Below are positions 43,268-50,649 of a DNA stretch of 64,000 nucleotides, in pieces; the stretch's first letter is position 1, and each line of letters starts with the position of its first letter. The position numbers were made by a program, and so were the translations under genes. The notes below the pieces were generated by a model. It was not told the origin of the DNA. It did not search any database and saw only the letters and a program-made list of their open reading frames with translations. Source of the DNA: JAAZNF01 sp964561025 (lineage in GTDB: Bacteria; Myxococcota; B64-G9); NCBI GenBank assembly GCA_964561025.1, contig CAZLNM010000008.1:1-64000 (forward strand), in the 5' to 3' direction.

Positions 43268-44725
43268 TTAGAAGTCCGCCCGGATCTTGAGATAGACCTG
43301 CGAAAGGTCCTCGAAGAGGTCGAAGGTGGTGCGCTCCTCTCCGGCCGCCAGCGCGCACCCCAGCACCACCTCCGCCCCGTCGTAGGGCTTGTAGCCCGCC
43401 TCCAACCCCGCGAAGCCGCCCAGGGCCCGGCGGCCGTGGTTGGGATCGACCTCCCCGCCCAGCATGAGTTCGAGGCGCAGCCGCTCGGAGAGGAAGGTCT
43501 TCTTGACGTCCACGAACAGGTAGTCGTGCAAGGCGTGCCCGGTGCGCTCGGCGAAGAACCCGTGCACCCACTGGGCGTTGACGAAGACCCCACCCGGGAA
43601 GGTGTACTCGGCGCCCAGCGTCCACTTGGCATACGGCGTATCATCGATGAAGGCCAGCCGGTAGGTGCCGAGCAGGCCCGCCTCGACCACGGTGGCGAGC
43701 GCCTCGGGAAACACCACCCCCACCTCGCCCCACACGCCGACCTTGCCCAGGCTCCCGCGAAAGTCGAAGCCCACCACCTGGAGCCGCGGATAGGAGAGTT
43801 CGACGCCGTCGAAGACCAGGCAGCTCGTCCCGCCCTGGGGACACCCCTCGGCCACGCTGCCGGCGAGCCGCGTCTTGGCCAGCGTCGGCGCGGGCAAGAG
43901 ATCGCGGCCGCGAAAGTAGGACACCGACATGTCGAAGCCGAAGAACGAGCCCTTGAGGCGCGCCCCGGCGGCGATGTTCTCGGCAGCGAACGCCGGCGCC
44001 GGCGCGGTCACCACGTCCATCCCGGGCGGCACGAGCAGGATCCCCAGCGTCTCGAGCTGGGCAAGCAGACGCGGATCGATCGCGGGCATGAGGGGGCTTG
44101 CCAGCGGGTCGCCCCGGATGAGCAGGTCGATGGGCAGAAGCGACGGCAGGTGGCGCGGGACGATCACGCCCTCGAGGAGCAAGAAGTCGTCTCCGATGTT
44201 GAAGTCGAGCTTCAGCGAGACGTTGGCCAGGCGCTCCTTGAAGTTGAGCGGGTTTTCGAGGTCGTAGGGGTCGAAGTTGTTGGTCGGGTTGAAGCTGTCG
44301 GCCTCGCCCCAGGCGACGATCTGCTTTCCCGCGCGAAGATCCAACGAGAACTCGTCCCCGTCGAAGACGAAGCCGTTCACCTGGACGTAGGCCTCGCGCA
44401 CCCGCAGCGACACCGGGTCGGCGCTGGCGCGGTCCCAGAGCTCGGTGACGAGGCGGATCTCGCTGAAGTTGGTGTTGCGCACCTCGAGGTTCGCCGAGGC
44501 GGTCACCTCGTCGGAGGGATGCGCCTTGAGCTTGAGGCCGATGGTGTTCGCGTTTCGAAAGTCGAACCAGCGGCCCGCATCGTCGCCGCTCACACCCAAG
44601 AAGTTCTCGGTGGCGACCGAGCCGTTCAGCTCCACCTCGCCCGCGTGGGCCGGGCGCGAGTTTCCGGCGGTAAAAAGCGCGGCGACAAACATCCAGGCCG
44701 CGGCGGCGATATCGTACGCTCTCAT
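43268..44725 (-). CDS. DUF1302-like outer-membrane barrel
   Basis: A 485-residue exported protein: a signal peptide (MRAYDIAAAAWMFVAALFT to about AHA) and mostly amphipathic beta-strands, ending in LSQVYLKIRADF with a C-terminal Phe, as in outer-membrane porins. The N-terminal part and AGKQIVAWGEADSFNPTNNFDPYDLENPL match the DUF1302 family, which often accompanies RND and DUF1329/LolA-like genes. Start chosen at ATG 44725 (AGGA about 8 nt upstream). It likely forms the outer-membrane part of the exporter pathway with the RND pump; cargo unknown. Confidence 0.75.
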   Translation of the reverse strand: MRAYDIAAAAWMFVAALFTAGNSRPAHAGEVELNGSVATENFLGVSGDDAGRWFDFRNANTIGLKLKAHPSDEVTASANLEVRNTNFSEIRLVTELWDRASADPVSLRVREAYVQVNGFVFDGDEFSLDLRAGKQIVAWGEADSFNPTNNFDPYDLENPLNFKERLANVSLKLDFNIGDDFLLLEGVIVPRHLPSLLPIDLLIRGDPLASPLMPAIDPRLLAQLETLGILLVPPGMDVVTAPAPAFAAENIAAGARLKGSFFGFDMSVSYFRGRDLLPAPTLAKTRLAGSVAEGCPQGGTSCLVFDGVELSYPRLQVVGFDFRGSLGKVGVWGEVGVVFPEALATVVEAGLLGTYRLAFIDDTPYAKWTLGAEYTFPGGVFVNAQWVHGFFAERTGHALHDYLFVDVKKTFLSERLRLELMLGGEVDPNHGRRALGGFAGLEAGYKPYDGAEVVLGCALAAGEERTTFDLFEDLSQVYLKIRADF

Positions 44726-44885
44726 GCGATGCATCCTATCGCGGCCTCTCGCCACATGTGCCATGTTGCGCGAACGCGCTGGCTCTTGCGGCCTCGCGTT
44801 CGCGCGACATTGAGCCCAGGCCGGGCAGATCGTCCCATGAAATGCCGTGTTCATGGTCCCGAAGCACGACAGTTTCGAAGCGCTC

Positions 44886-45629
44886 TCACTTCTTGAGCTG
44901 GCGCTGGGAGAAGAACGAGTCCTTGAGGCCGGTGTCCACCTTGAGCTCGATCACCGTCATCTCGGTGGAGTGTTCGGACTTCTGGTCCTTCATCAGGATG
45001 CGGTAGCTCTGGGTGTACTTGCCGACCGCGCGAAAGTCGTCGCGGGTGAAGAGCTTCCACGGCGCCTGCGACTCGTCGAAGAACTCGATCTTGTCGAACA
45101 GGAAGTCGGCCTTGCGGATGTGCAGGATGAGCTTTCCATACTTGGAGTCGGTGCCCGGGCGCGGCACAGCCTCGACGACGTAGTGGGTGTCGTCCTCCGT
45201 CATGGACTTGGCGCTCACGCGGGCGGAGAATTCCCCCGCCTGGAGGTCCTGGTAGGCGAAGTCGGTGCCGGCGAAGTTCTCGTTCTTCACGTGGCCGGCG
45301 ATGCGGCGCACCTTGTGCAGCGCGGGCAGGTACAGGTACATCTTGTCGTCGCCCTCGTCGAGGAAGGCGATGCCCTTGACGTCGGCGGGCTCGAGGAAGC
45401 GCACCAGGCGCTGCTTCATGCCCTTCTGGAACATCTGCATCTTGCGCTCGGAGCGCGCGCCGCCCTTGTCGGTCATGATGAGTTTCACCGTGGCCTCGGT
45501 GTCCTTGGCGCTGTACTCGGCGGCGTCCATCTTCTTGAGCACCTCGTCGCCGGTGAGGGCGCTCGCCAAAGACGCGTTAAGGAGAATCACCGAAAAGAAC
45601 AGGGTCGTTGTCATAAGTGCCTTGCTCAT
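44886..45629 (-). CDS. LolA-like outer-membrane lipoprotein-sorting protein
   Basis: A 247-residue periplasmic protein with a signal peptide (MSKALMTTTLFFSVILLNASLASA). The start of the mature protein, LTGDEVLKKMDAAEYSAKDTEATVKLIMTDKGG, and KYGKLILHIRKADFLFDKIEFFD resemble the LolA/LolB-like fold of outer-membrane lipoprotein-sorting proteins found beside RND exporters. It may shuttle a lipid between the pump and the DUF1302-like barrel. ATG 45629 has GGAGGT about 5 nt upstream. It is divergent from the secreted protein at 45870. Confidence 0.8.
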   Translation of the reverse strand: MSKALMTTTLFFSVILLNASLASALTGDEVLKKMDAAEYSAKDTEATVKLIMTDKGGARSERKMQMFQKGMKQRLVRFLEPADVKGIAFLDEGDDKMYLYLPALHKVRRIAGHVKNENFAGTDFAYQDLQAGEFSARVSAKSMTEDDTHYVVEAVPRPGTDSKYGKLILHIRKADFLFDKIEFFDESQAPWKLFTRDDFRAVGKYTQSYRILMKDQKSEHSTEMTVIELKVDTGLKDSFFSQRQLKK

Positions 45630-45774
45630 CGTGGACCTCCGAAAAAGACGTTGACGTCGCATGACTTTTCTATCCCTTCCGGCTCCGAGTCAAGGATTAT
45701 GACGCAGCGCTGCATGGGCTCATTCCCCTCCCGCCCTTCCAACCACGATATTATTGATTATCAAGAATATTTTT

Positions 45775-45793
45775 GGGGACAGGCTCCGGGGTT
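45775..45793 (+). repeat. Short intergenic repeat, copy 1
   Basis: GGGGACAGGCTCCGGGGTT recurs at 46702-46720 with two differences. Comparable GGGGACAGGC motifs flank genes in several GC-rich bacteria; here no transposase is close by. Confidence 0.5.
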
Positions 45794-45869
45794 GCCGGCT
45801 GTTTCAAAGATGTCCTCGGCTGGGTTATCATGACCTCCAGACTTTTTACGGAAAGGGAAAAGGAACGGC

Positions 45870-46643
45870 ATGACCTCCAGCCGCGCTTACCGATTCTGGC
45901 TGTGTTTTGCGACCATCCTGCCTCTTTCGGGGCCAACTCAGGCCCAGGCGGAGCGAGCAACCATCGACGGGCTCAAAGGCCTGCGCTTCGGCATGAGCTA
46001 CGCCGAGGTCAAGAAGGCCCTGCCGGTCATGGCGGACGAGAGAGAGATTGAAGCAGACGTGATCGAGCCGGCGGACCTCGAGGCCGATCCGAACGACACC
46101 GGCGAGCGGCCGGAGGACCAGAAGCTCGAGGTCGAGGTGCCGGGCAAGCGCATCGGGTTTGGAACCTCGCTCGGCCCTCACCTCGCCTGGTGCAACCTGT
46201 ACTTTGCGGTCGACGATCGCCTCAGCCGGATGACGTGCGAACTGGATCCGTTTTCCACCGCCAAGGACCACACCAACGCCGCGCAGCGAATCCTGGCCGT
46301 GCTCACCAATCGGTATGGGAACACGGCGGGAACAGGCGAGAACGATTGTAAGGAGGAAGCGAAAAGTGACGAGAGCCCCTATGACAATTTCTCCTGCGAG
46401 AGAGAGTGGGTATGGAATGACTCCAGCGGCCGGCTGGAGGTCACCTCTCACCTGTCCGGTTTTCTGAACAGGATCACCGAATCGAGAATCCGCCTGGTTG
46501 TCGAGTCCAACAAACACCTGCAGTTGGTAAGGACCCTTCAGGAGCAAGCCAACCAGAAGTTGGCCCGCTGGCGAAAGGCCCGGCGGGAGCAGCGGGACAA
46601 CATCAAAAAGCACATGCAGAGCCTGGAGCAGGATCTGCGGTGA
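45870..46643 (+). CDS. Hypothetical secreted protein
   Basis: A 257-residue protein with a signal peptide (MTSSRAYRFWLCFATILPLS...AQA). The segment GLRFGMSYAEVKKALPVM resembles the short G-M-S-x-x-E-V motif seen in small outer-membrane proteins such as BamE/SmpA, but the rest is unrecognised. Four Cys in two pairs may form disulfides. The C-terminus is a charged helix (LQEQANQKLARWRKARREQR). AAAAGGAA lies just upstream of the ATG. Promoter not identified. Confidence 0.55.
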   Translation: MTSSRAYRFWLCFATILPLSGPTQAQAERATIDGLKGLRFGMSYAEVKKALPVMADEREIEADVIEPADLEADPNDTGERPEDQKLEVEVPGKRIGFGTSLGPHLAWCNLYFAVDDRLSRMTCELDPFSTAKDHTNAAQRILAVLTNRYGNTAGTGENDCKEEAKSDESPYDNFSCEREWVWNDSSGRLEVTSHLSGFLNRITESRIRLVVESNKHLQLVRTLQEQANQKLARWRKARREQRDNIKKHMQSLEQDLR

Positions 46644-46657
46644 AGGCGGCTCTTTTT

Positions 46658-46671
46658 CCCCCCCCCCCCCC
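46658..46671 (+). repeat. Poly-C tract of 14
   Basis: T5 followed by C14 begins 14 bp after the stop of the secreted protein. It lies outside coding sequence, so phase variation of a protein is not indicated; length may be a sequencing artefact. Confidence 0.6.
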
Positions 46672-46701
46672 GGAACATTTTGATATTCATGGGTTTTCCG
46701 T

Positions 46702-46720
46702 GGGGACAGGCCCCGAGGTT
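46702..46720 (+). repeat. Short intergenic repeat, copy 2
   Basis: GGGGACAGGCCCCGAGGTT, matching copy 1 at 45775-45793. Immediately downstream are two more copies of CGAGGTTCT (46725-46742). The 182-bp gap otherwise has no gene. Confidence 0.5.
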
Positions 46721-46797
46721 CTCCCGAGGTTCTCGAGGTTCTAGGAGGTCTCCTGAAAAAACAAATGGATTCTCCGTCAACGAAAATGGCGACCGAT

Positions 46798-46812
46798 ATT
46801 CATGTCATGAAT
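46798..46812 (+). promoter_or_regulatory. Palindromic operator candidate abutting the ribosome-binding site
   Basis: ATTCATGTCATGAAT is a 7-bp perfect dyad around a central T. It touches the AAAGGAG site (46813-46819) of the gene at 46826, so bound protein or RNA folding could block translation. Confidence 0.4.
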
Positions 46813-46825
46813 AAAGGAGAGAGAT

Positions 46826-47527
46826 ATGGGATTGTTCGGAAAGGGCCAGGAGAAGTTGCTGACTCGCCAGAAGGAAAGCATTCTGGAGGAGGCCCAGAAA
46901 GCCGGCGTAACGGTCGAGGAGGTCATCGAAATTCACCCGGAAGACGCTAGCCGGGGAAAGCTCATCGGCGACACGTTGAAGAGCGTGCTCGGCGGCAGGC
47001 TCCGGGCTGACACCATCCAGGTGTTCAAGCTGCGCACTGGCGAGCTTTCGCACGCGTACATCCAGCCTTTCGCGACCATCACGGCCCTGCCCGGCGAGCA
47101 TCACGCCCTGCTTCGGGGATGCATGAAGAACCCGGTGGCGCTACGAAGAGGATTCTTTGGCGGGCTGAAGTGGTTCGCGGGTGAGGACCGCGAGTTGTCG
47201 AAGCGGTTGGCCAAGGAGCGCGAACTCAAGAAGGCGGCCAAGAAACTCAAGTGGGAGTGGCCGGTAGGAGCGTCGGTGGTAAAGCTCGACTGGACGGTCC
47301 AGACCAAGGCGTCGGGCCAGGGCGACACGCACCTGGTGCTAAGGGCTGGGCGCTACGGCGGTTTCACCGCACACAAGGTGGGGCTGGCACAGTTTGGCAG
47401 GCTTTGCGAAACGATGGCGCCCTTGCTCCAAGAAGCCTCTGGCGGCTTCGAGCAAAACTTCATTTTCGAGCCTGCCTACGCTGGCCTTTTCTTGAAGCTG
47501 CTCGGTAAAAATGGAGCGCCGGGTTGA
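46826..47527 (+). CDS. Hypothetical cytosolic protein
   Basis: A 233-residue protein with no signal peptide or membrane helix. The N-terminal half has a charged helix (QEKLLTRQKESILEEAQKAGVTVEEVIEIHPEDA). A compact C-terminal part contains IQPFATITALPGEHHALLRG and KWEWPVGASVVKLDWTVQ. I recognise no family. A strong AAAGGAG site, palindromic operator candidate and 3' terminator make it a stand-alone transcription unit. It is bounded by decayed sequence on the right. Confidence 0.55.
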   Translation: MGLFGKGQEKLLTRQKESILEEAQKAGVTVEEVIEIHPEDASRGKLIGDTLKSVLGGRLRADTIQVFKLRTGELSHAYIQPFATITALPGEHHALLRGCMKNPVALRRGFFGGLKWFAGEDRELSKRLAKERELKKAAKKLKWEWPVGASVVKLDWTVQTKASGQGDTHLVLRAGRYGGFTAHKVGLAQFGRLCETMAPLLQEASGGFEQNFIFEPAYAGLFLKLLGKNGAPG

Positions 47528-47580
47528 ATGATCGGAGTATGAACCCGGGTTCCACCCACCCCGGATCCCCTCGGATTTGC

Positions 47581-47600
47581 ACAGGATGTGTCCTGTTTTT
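47581..47600 (+). terminator. Intrinsic terminator
   Basis: ACAGGA (47581-47586), loop TGTG, TCCTGT (47591-47596) then TTTT. It begins 53 bp after the stop of the gene at 46826. Confidence 0.6.
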
Positions 47601-47863
47601 CAGCCATCAGCTATCGTTCTAGGTCCTTCTCCTTGTATTGCCCTTTCCCCGGGTTTTCTTCCAAGTTTTCTCGCAATCCGAGTGAGTTGCGCTCTGGCAA
47701 GCCCGGCTCGGGCAGCGGATGAGAGCGCAGGCCAGGATCTGGTTCCTACCAAAACGGCTTCGCCGGGTGGGCACGGCAGAGATCCGGCCGTGACCATACG
47801 TTGATTTCCTACCAAGGGGACCTGGGCAGGAACGCCTCCCCCCGCGCCCAGGGATTCCTTGTG
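47601..47863. other. Gene-poor stretch
   Basis: No reading frame with recognisable coding character. The stretch is GC-rich and contains GAGATCCGGCCGTGACC-like sequence without clear dyads or promoters. I see nothing else in it. Confidence 0.5.
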
Positions 47864-48064
47864 TCAAGTGGGCAGCGTGGGGGAGGCCGGCCGCAGGCCG
47901 GGTGGGGGGCGACCCAGTTCGCCCGCGATGACATGCAGCACGGCATCCAGTTCCTGGAACACCTGGTGGTCGAAGAAGCGGAGTACCCTGAACCCTGCCT
48001 GCTCGAGCCAGCGGGTTCTGTGCTCGTCATAGCTTCTTTGCTCGATGTGCTGGCCGCCGTCAAG
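47864..48064 (-). pseudogene. DUF559 endonuclease-like C-terminal fragment
   Basis: The minus-strand translation contains RLDGGQHIEQRSYDEHRTRW then LEQAGFRVLRFFDHQVFQ ELDAVLHVIAGEL, the C-terminal half of a DUF559 / very-short-patch-repair-like domain. The sequence upstream of LDGGQH (from about 48064) is unrelated, so the N-terminal catalytic part is missing. It is a remnant. Confidence 0.65.
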
Positions 48065-48251
48065 TCTTGTTGGGCGTGCGAAGAGCAACGCGCTGGACAA
48101 GGGGTACGACGAGGAGGCGGTGCACCAGCAACTCTGGCAGGACCGGGTGGAGCCGATTATCGCCATCCGGGATCTGACCGAGGAGGAGAACCTGGCCCTG
48201 TCGGGAAGGCTCGAGGAAGTTCGCAAGACCGTCTATACGATCGCGGCGTGA
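48063..48251 (+). pseudogene. C-terminal fragment of an unrecognised gene
   Basis: The plus-strand frame beginning at the junction near 48063 codes for ALDKGYDEEAVHQQLWQDR then VEPIIAIRDLTEEENLALSG and ends KTVYTIAA before a stop. It has the feel of a real C-terminus but no start codon with a ribosome-binding site. I cannot name the family. It abuts the inverted DUF559 fragment, so a rearrangement joined the two. Confidence 0.45.
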
Positions 48252-48374
48252 GCGGCGTTGCCTGAGCTTACGAGGAGAAGGCCACACAAGACAGAGGAGG
48301 GGTCTGCCTTGTGCACGGGCACGAACCGCGCAGGGCCAGGGAACGCCTGGGGTTCCTGAGCCCCCCCATCCTCA

Positions 48375-48408
48375 CCTTCCCCCACCGCGCTTCGCGCGGG
48401 GGGGAAGG
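48375..48408. other. Strong hairpin
   Basis: CCTTCCCCCACCGCGC (48375-48390), loop TTC and GCGCGGGGGGGAAGG (48394-48408) form a nearly perfect stem of about 15 bp, about 105 bp upstream of the pepF start. No U-tract. Resembles REP-like hairpins of GC-rich genomes. Confidence 0.45.
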
Positions 48409-48513
48409 GACCAACGCCCGCCGCCAACAGTCCACAGCGCAACTCGCTCAATCCAGGTTGTGCTCCGGCAGCGTCTGTGGCAGCATCCCCGCCAGTAAGA
48501 AAGGAGCCCGCCG

Positions 48514-50406
48514 ATGCCCAAAAGAGTTTTTCTTGCCTGCCTGGCAGTTGCCGTACTGTCCCCGCTCGCCCGCGGCGAGGAGAAAGGCGCCAAGATGAGC
48601 ACCATCCCCAAGCGTTCCGACGTCGAGGAGAAATACCGCTGGAAACTCGAGGATCTGTACCCCACTCTTGAAGAGTTCGAGAAGGACTTCGCCAAGGTAG
48701 AAGCCGACATGGCGGCCTTCGCCAAGTGCCAGGGGAAGCTCGGCCGGAGCACAAAGGACCTTCGCGGTTGCCTCGACCAGCTCTTCGATATGTCAAAGCG
48801 CTTCGCCCGCCTGGCCACCTACTCCGAGCGGCTCCATGACCAGGACGGCAAGGACGTGAAGGGCCAGGAGCTCCACGACCGCATCGAGAAGCTCGGCACG
48901 CGCTTCTCCGCGGCGGTAGCCTTCGTCGAGCCCGAGATCCTGGCCATCCCGGCGGCCAAGGCCAAGGCCATGCAAAAGCAAAAGGCCCTCGCCGACGTGG
49001 GCCACTACCTCGATAACATCCTGCGCCGCCGCCCCCACGTGCTCTCCAAGGCCGAGGAAGAGCTCATGGCCCGCACCGGCGACATGGCGGCCGTGCCCGA
49101 GAACATCTACGAGACGCTCTCCACGGTGAACCTGCCCTTCCCCGAGATCGACGTCGACGGCCAGAAGACCCGCATCAACCAGGCCATGTTCACCCGCCAC
49201 CGCGCCCACCCCGACGCCGCGGTGCGAAAGCGCGTGTTCGAGGCGCTGTTCGGCACCTACCGCGCCTTCCGCGAGACCATGGCCGGGCTGCTCTCGGGCA
49301 CGGTGAGCCGCGACCACTTCGTGGCCAAGAGCCGCCGCTACGAAAGCGACCTTCAGGCCGCCCTGGACCGCACCAACGTGCCGACCTCCATCTACCACAA
49401 CATGATAAAAAACGTCCGCGCAAACCGCGAGCTTCTGTGGCGCTACCTGAAGCTGAAGCAGAAGCTCCTCAAGGCGCAAAAGCTCCTGTACTCCGATCTC
49501 TACGCCTCGGTCATCCCAGCCGTGGAGATGAAGATCCCCTACCAGGAGGCCCAGAAGATCATCCTGGAGGCGGTGAAGCCCCTCGGCCCCGAGATCGTGG
49601 GCATCCTCAACGCCGCCTTCGAGCAGCGCTGGATCGACGTGTACCCCACCGAGGGCAAGCGCTCCGGGGCCTACATGTCCGGCTCGGCCTACGACGTGCA
49701 CCCCTACCTCCTGCTCAACTACGTCGACTCTTACGACGCCATGAGCACCACCGCCCACGAGCTGGGGCACGCGGTGCACTCGTACCTCTCCAACAAGAAC
49801 CAGAAGTTCCACGACGCCGACTACCCCATCTTCGTGGCCGAGGTAGCCTCCACCGCCAACGAGAACCTGCTGCGCCTCCACCTCGTCGCCAAGGAGAGCG
49901 ACCGGGCGAAGAAGATGTTCCTGCTCGGCCAGTACCTCGAGTCCTGGCGCACCACGGTCTTTCGCCAGTGCCTGTTCGCACAGTTCGAGCTCCTCATCCA
50001 CGACGCGGCCCAGAAGGGCACGCCGCTCACCGCGGACTTTTTGGAATCGAGCTACCTCGGGCTGCTGCGCGATTACTACGGTGCCGAGCAAGGGGTGGTG
50101 GAGATCGACCCGCTGTTCTCGGTGGAGTGGGCCTACATCCCGCACTTCTTCTACAACTTCTACATGTTCCAGTACACCACCAGTTTCATCGCCTCGGTGG
50201 CCATCGCCGAGCGCATCTTCGCCGGCGACGCCAAGGCGCGCGAAGGCTTCCTTTCCATGCTCAAGGCCGGCGGCTCGCTGTACCCGGTGGATCTCTTGAA
50301 ACTCGCCGGCGTGGACCTCACCCAGGACGAGGCCTACCGCACGGCCTTCGCCTCCCTCGAGCGCGCCATCGGCGAGCTGGAGAAACTCTCCGGCGAGATA
50401 AAGTAA
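48514..50406 (+). CDS. pepF: Oligoendopeptidase F (M3B metallopeptidase), exported form
   Basis: A 630-residue zinc peptidase. H415-E-L-G-H419 in TTAHELGHAVHSYLSN is the HExxH motif, with the third ligand Glu in AEVASTANENLL. The overall helical architecture matches PepF (about 600 residues) with an extra N-terminal signal peptide (MPKRVFLACLAVAVLSPLARG), so it probably acts in the periplasm on oligopeptides rather than in the cytoplasm as classical PepF. AAAGGAG lies before the ATG. A MITE-like element follows the stop. Confidence 0.9.
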   Translation: MPKRVFLACLAVAVLSPLARGEEKGAKMSTIPKRSDVEEKYRWKLEDLYPTLEEFEKDFAKVEADMAAFAKCQGKLGRSTKDLRGCLDQLFDMSKRFARLATYSERLHDQDGKDVKGQELHDRIEKLGTRFSAAVAFVEPEILAIPAAKAKAMQKQKALADVGHYLDNILRRRPHVLSKAEEELMARTGDMAAVPENIYETLSTVNLPFPEIDVDGQKTRINQAMFTRHRAHPDAAVRKRVFEALFGTYRAFRETMAGLLSGTVSRDHFVAKSRRYESDLQAALDRTNVPTSIYHNMIKNVRANRELLWRYLKLKQKLLKAQKLLYSDLYASVIPAVEMKIPYQEAQKIILEAVKPLGPEIVGILNAAFEQRWIDVYPTEGKRSGAYMSGSAYDVHPYLLLNYVDSYDAMSTTAHELGHAVHSYLSNKNQKFHDADYPIFVAEVASTANENLLRLHLVAKESDRAKKMFLLGQYLESWRTTVFRQCLFAQFELLIHDAAQKGTPLTADFLESSYLGLLRDYYGAEQGVVEIDPLFSVEWAYIPHFFYNFYMFQYTTSFIASVAIAERIFAGDAKAREGFLSMLKAGGSLYPVDLLKLAGVDLTQDEAYRTAFASLERAIGELEKLSGEIK

Positions 50407-50421
50407 GAAAGAAAAAATCTC

Positions 50422-50629
50422 GGCAAGGGGGCAAGCCCCCTTGGACCCCACGGAAAAGAACCCGGAAAAACCTTCTACTAAGAAAACCTCAGAAGAAACC
50501 TGTTTCCTTTCCTCGCCTTCCCCTTTTTCCCCTCAATTGATAGCGCCTTTTCGGAGCCGTTTCCTCTCCACTATTGGGGATTTTTCCGGGACGGTTTCCC
50601 GGGGGTTCAAGGGGGCCAGGCCCTCTTGC
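50422..50629. repeat. MITE-like element with terminal inverted repeats, copy 2
   Basis: Left end GGCAAGGGGGCAAGCCCCCT (50422) with a perfect 9-bp stem, core ACCTTCTACTAAGAAAACCT (about 50470-50489) and right end GGGGGTTCAAGGGGGCCAGG (50601) onward, inverted relative to the left. It fills the gap between pepF and the S41 gene and may also serve as a transcription stop for both. Same structure as 1970-2232. Confidence 0.65.
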
Positions 50630-50649
50630 TAGATCCAGTGCATTGTCGG

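Noticed and set aside
46658..46671. Phase-variable homopolymer switch
   Set aside because: The poly-C tract is after a stop codon and not in a promoter spacer, so no switching target is evident.
47528..48513. tRNA or small RNA gene in the gene-poor stretch
   Set aside because: No cloverleaf or conserved RNA motif could be found by eye; only a terminator, gene fragments and one hairpin are supportable.
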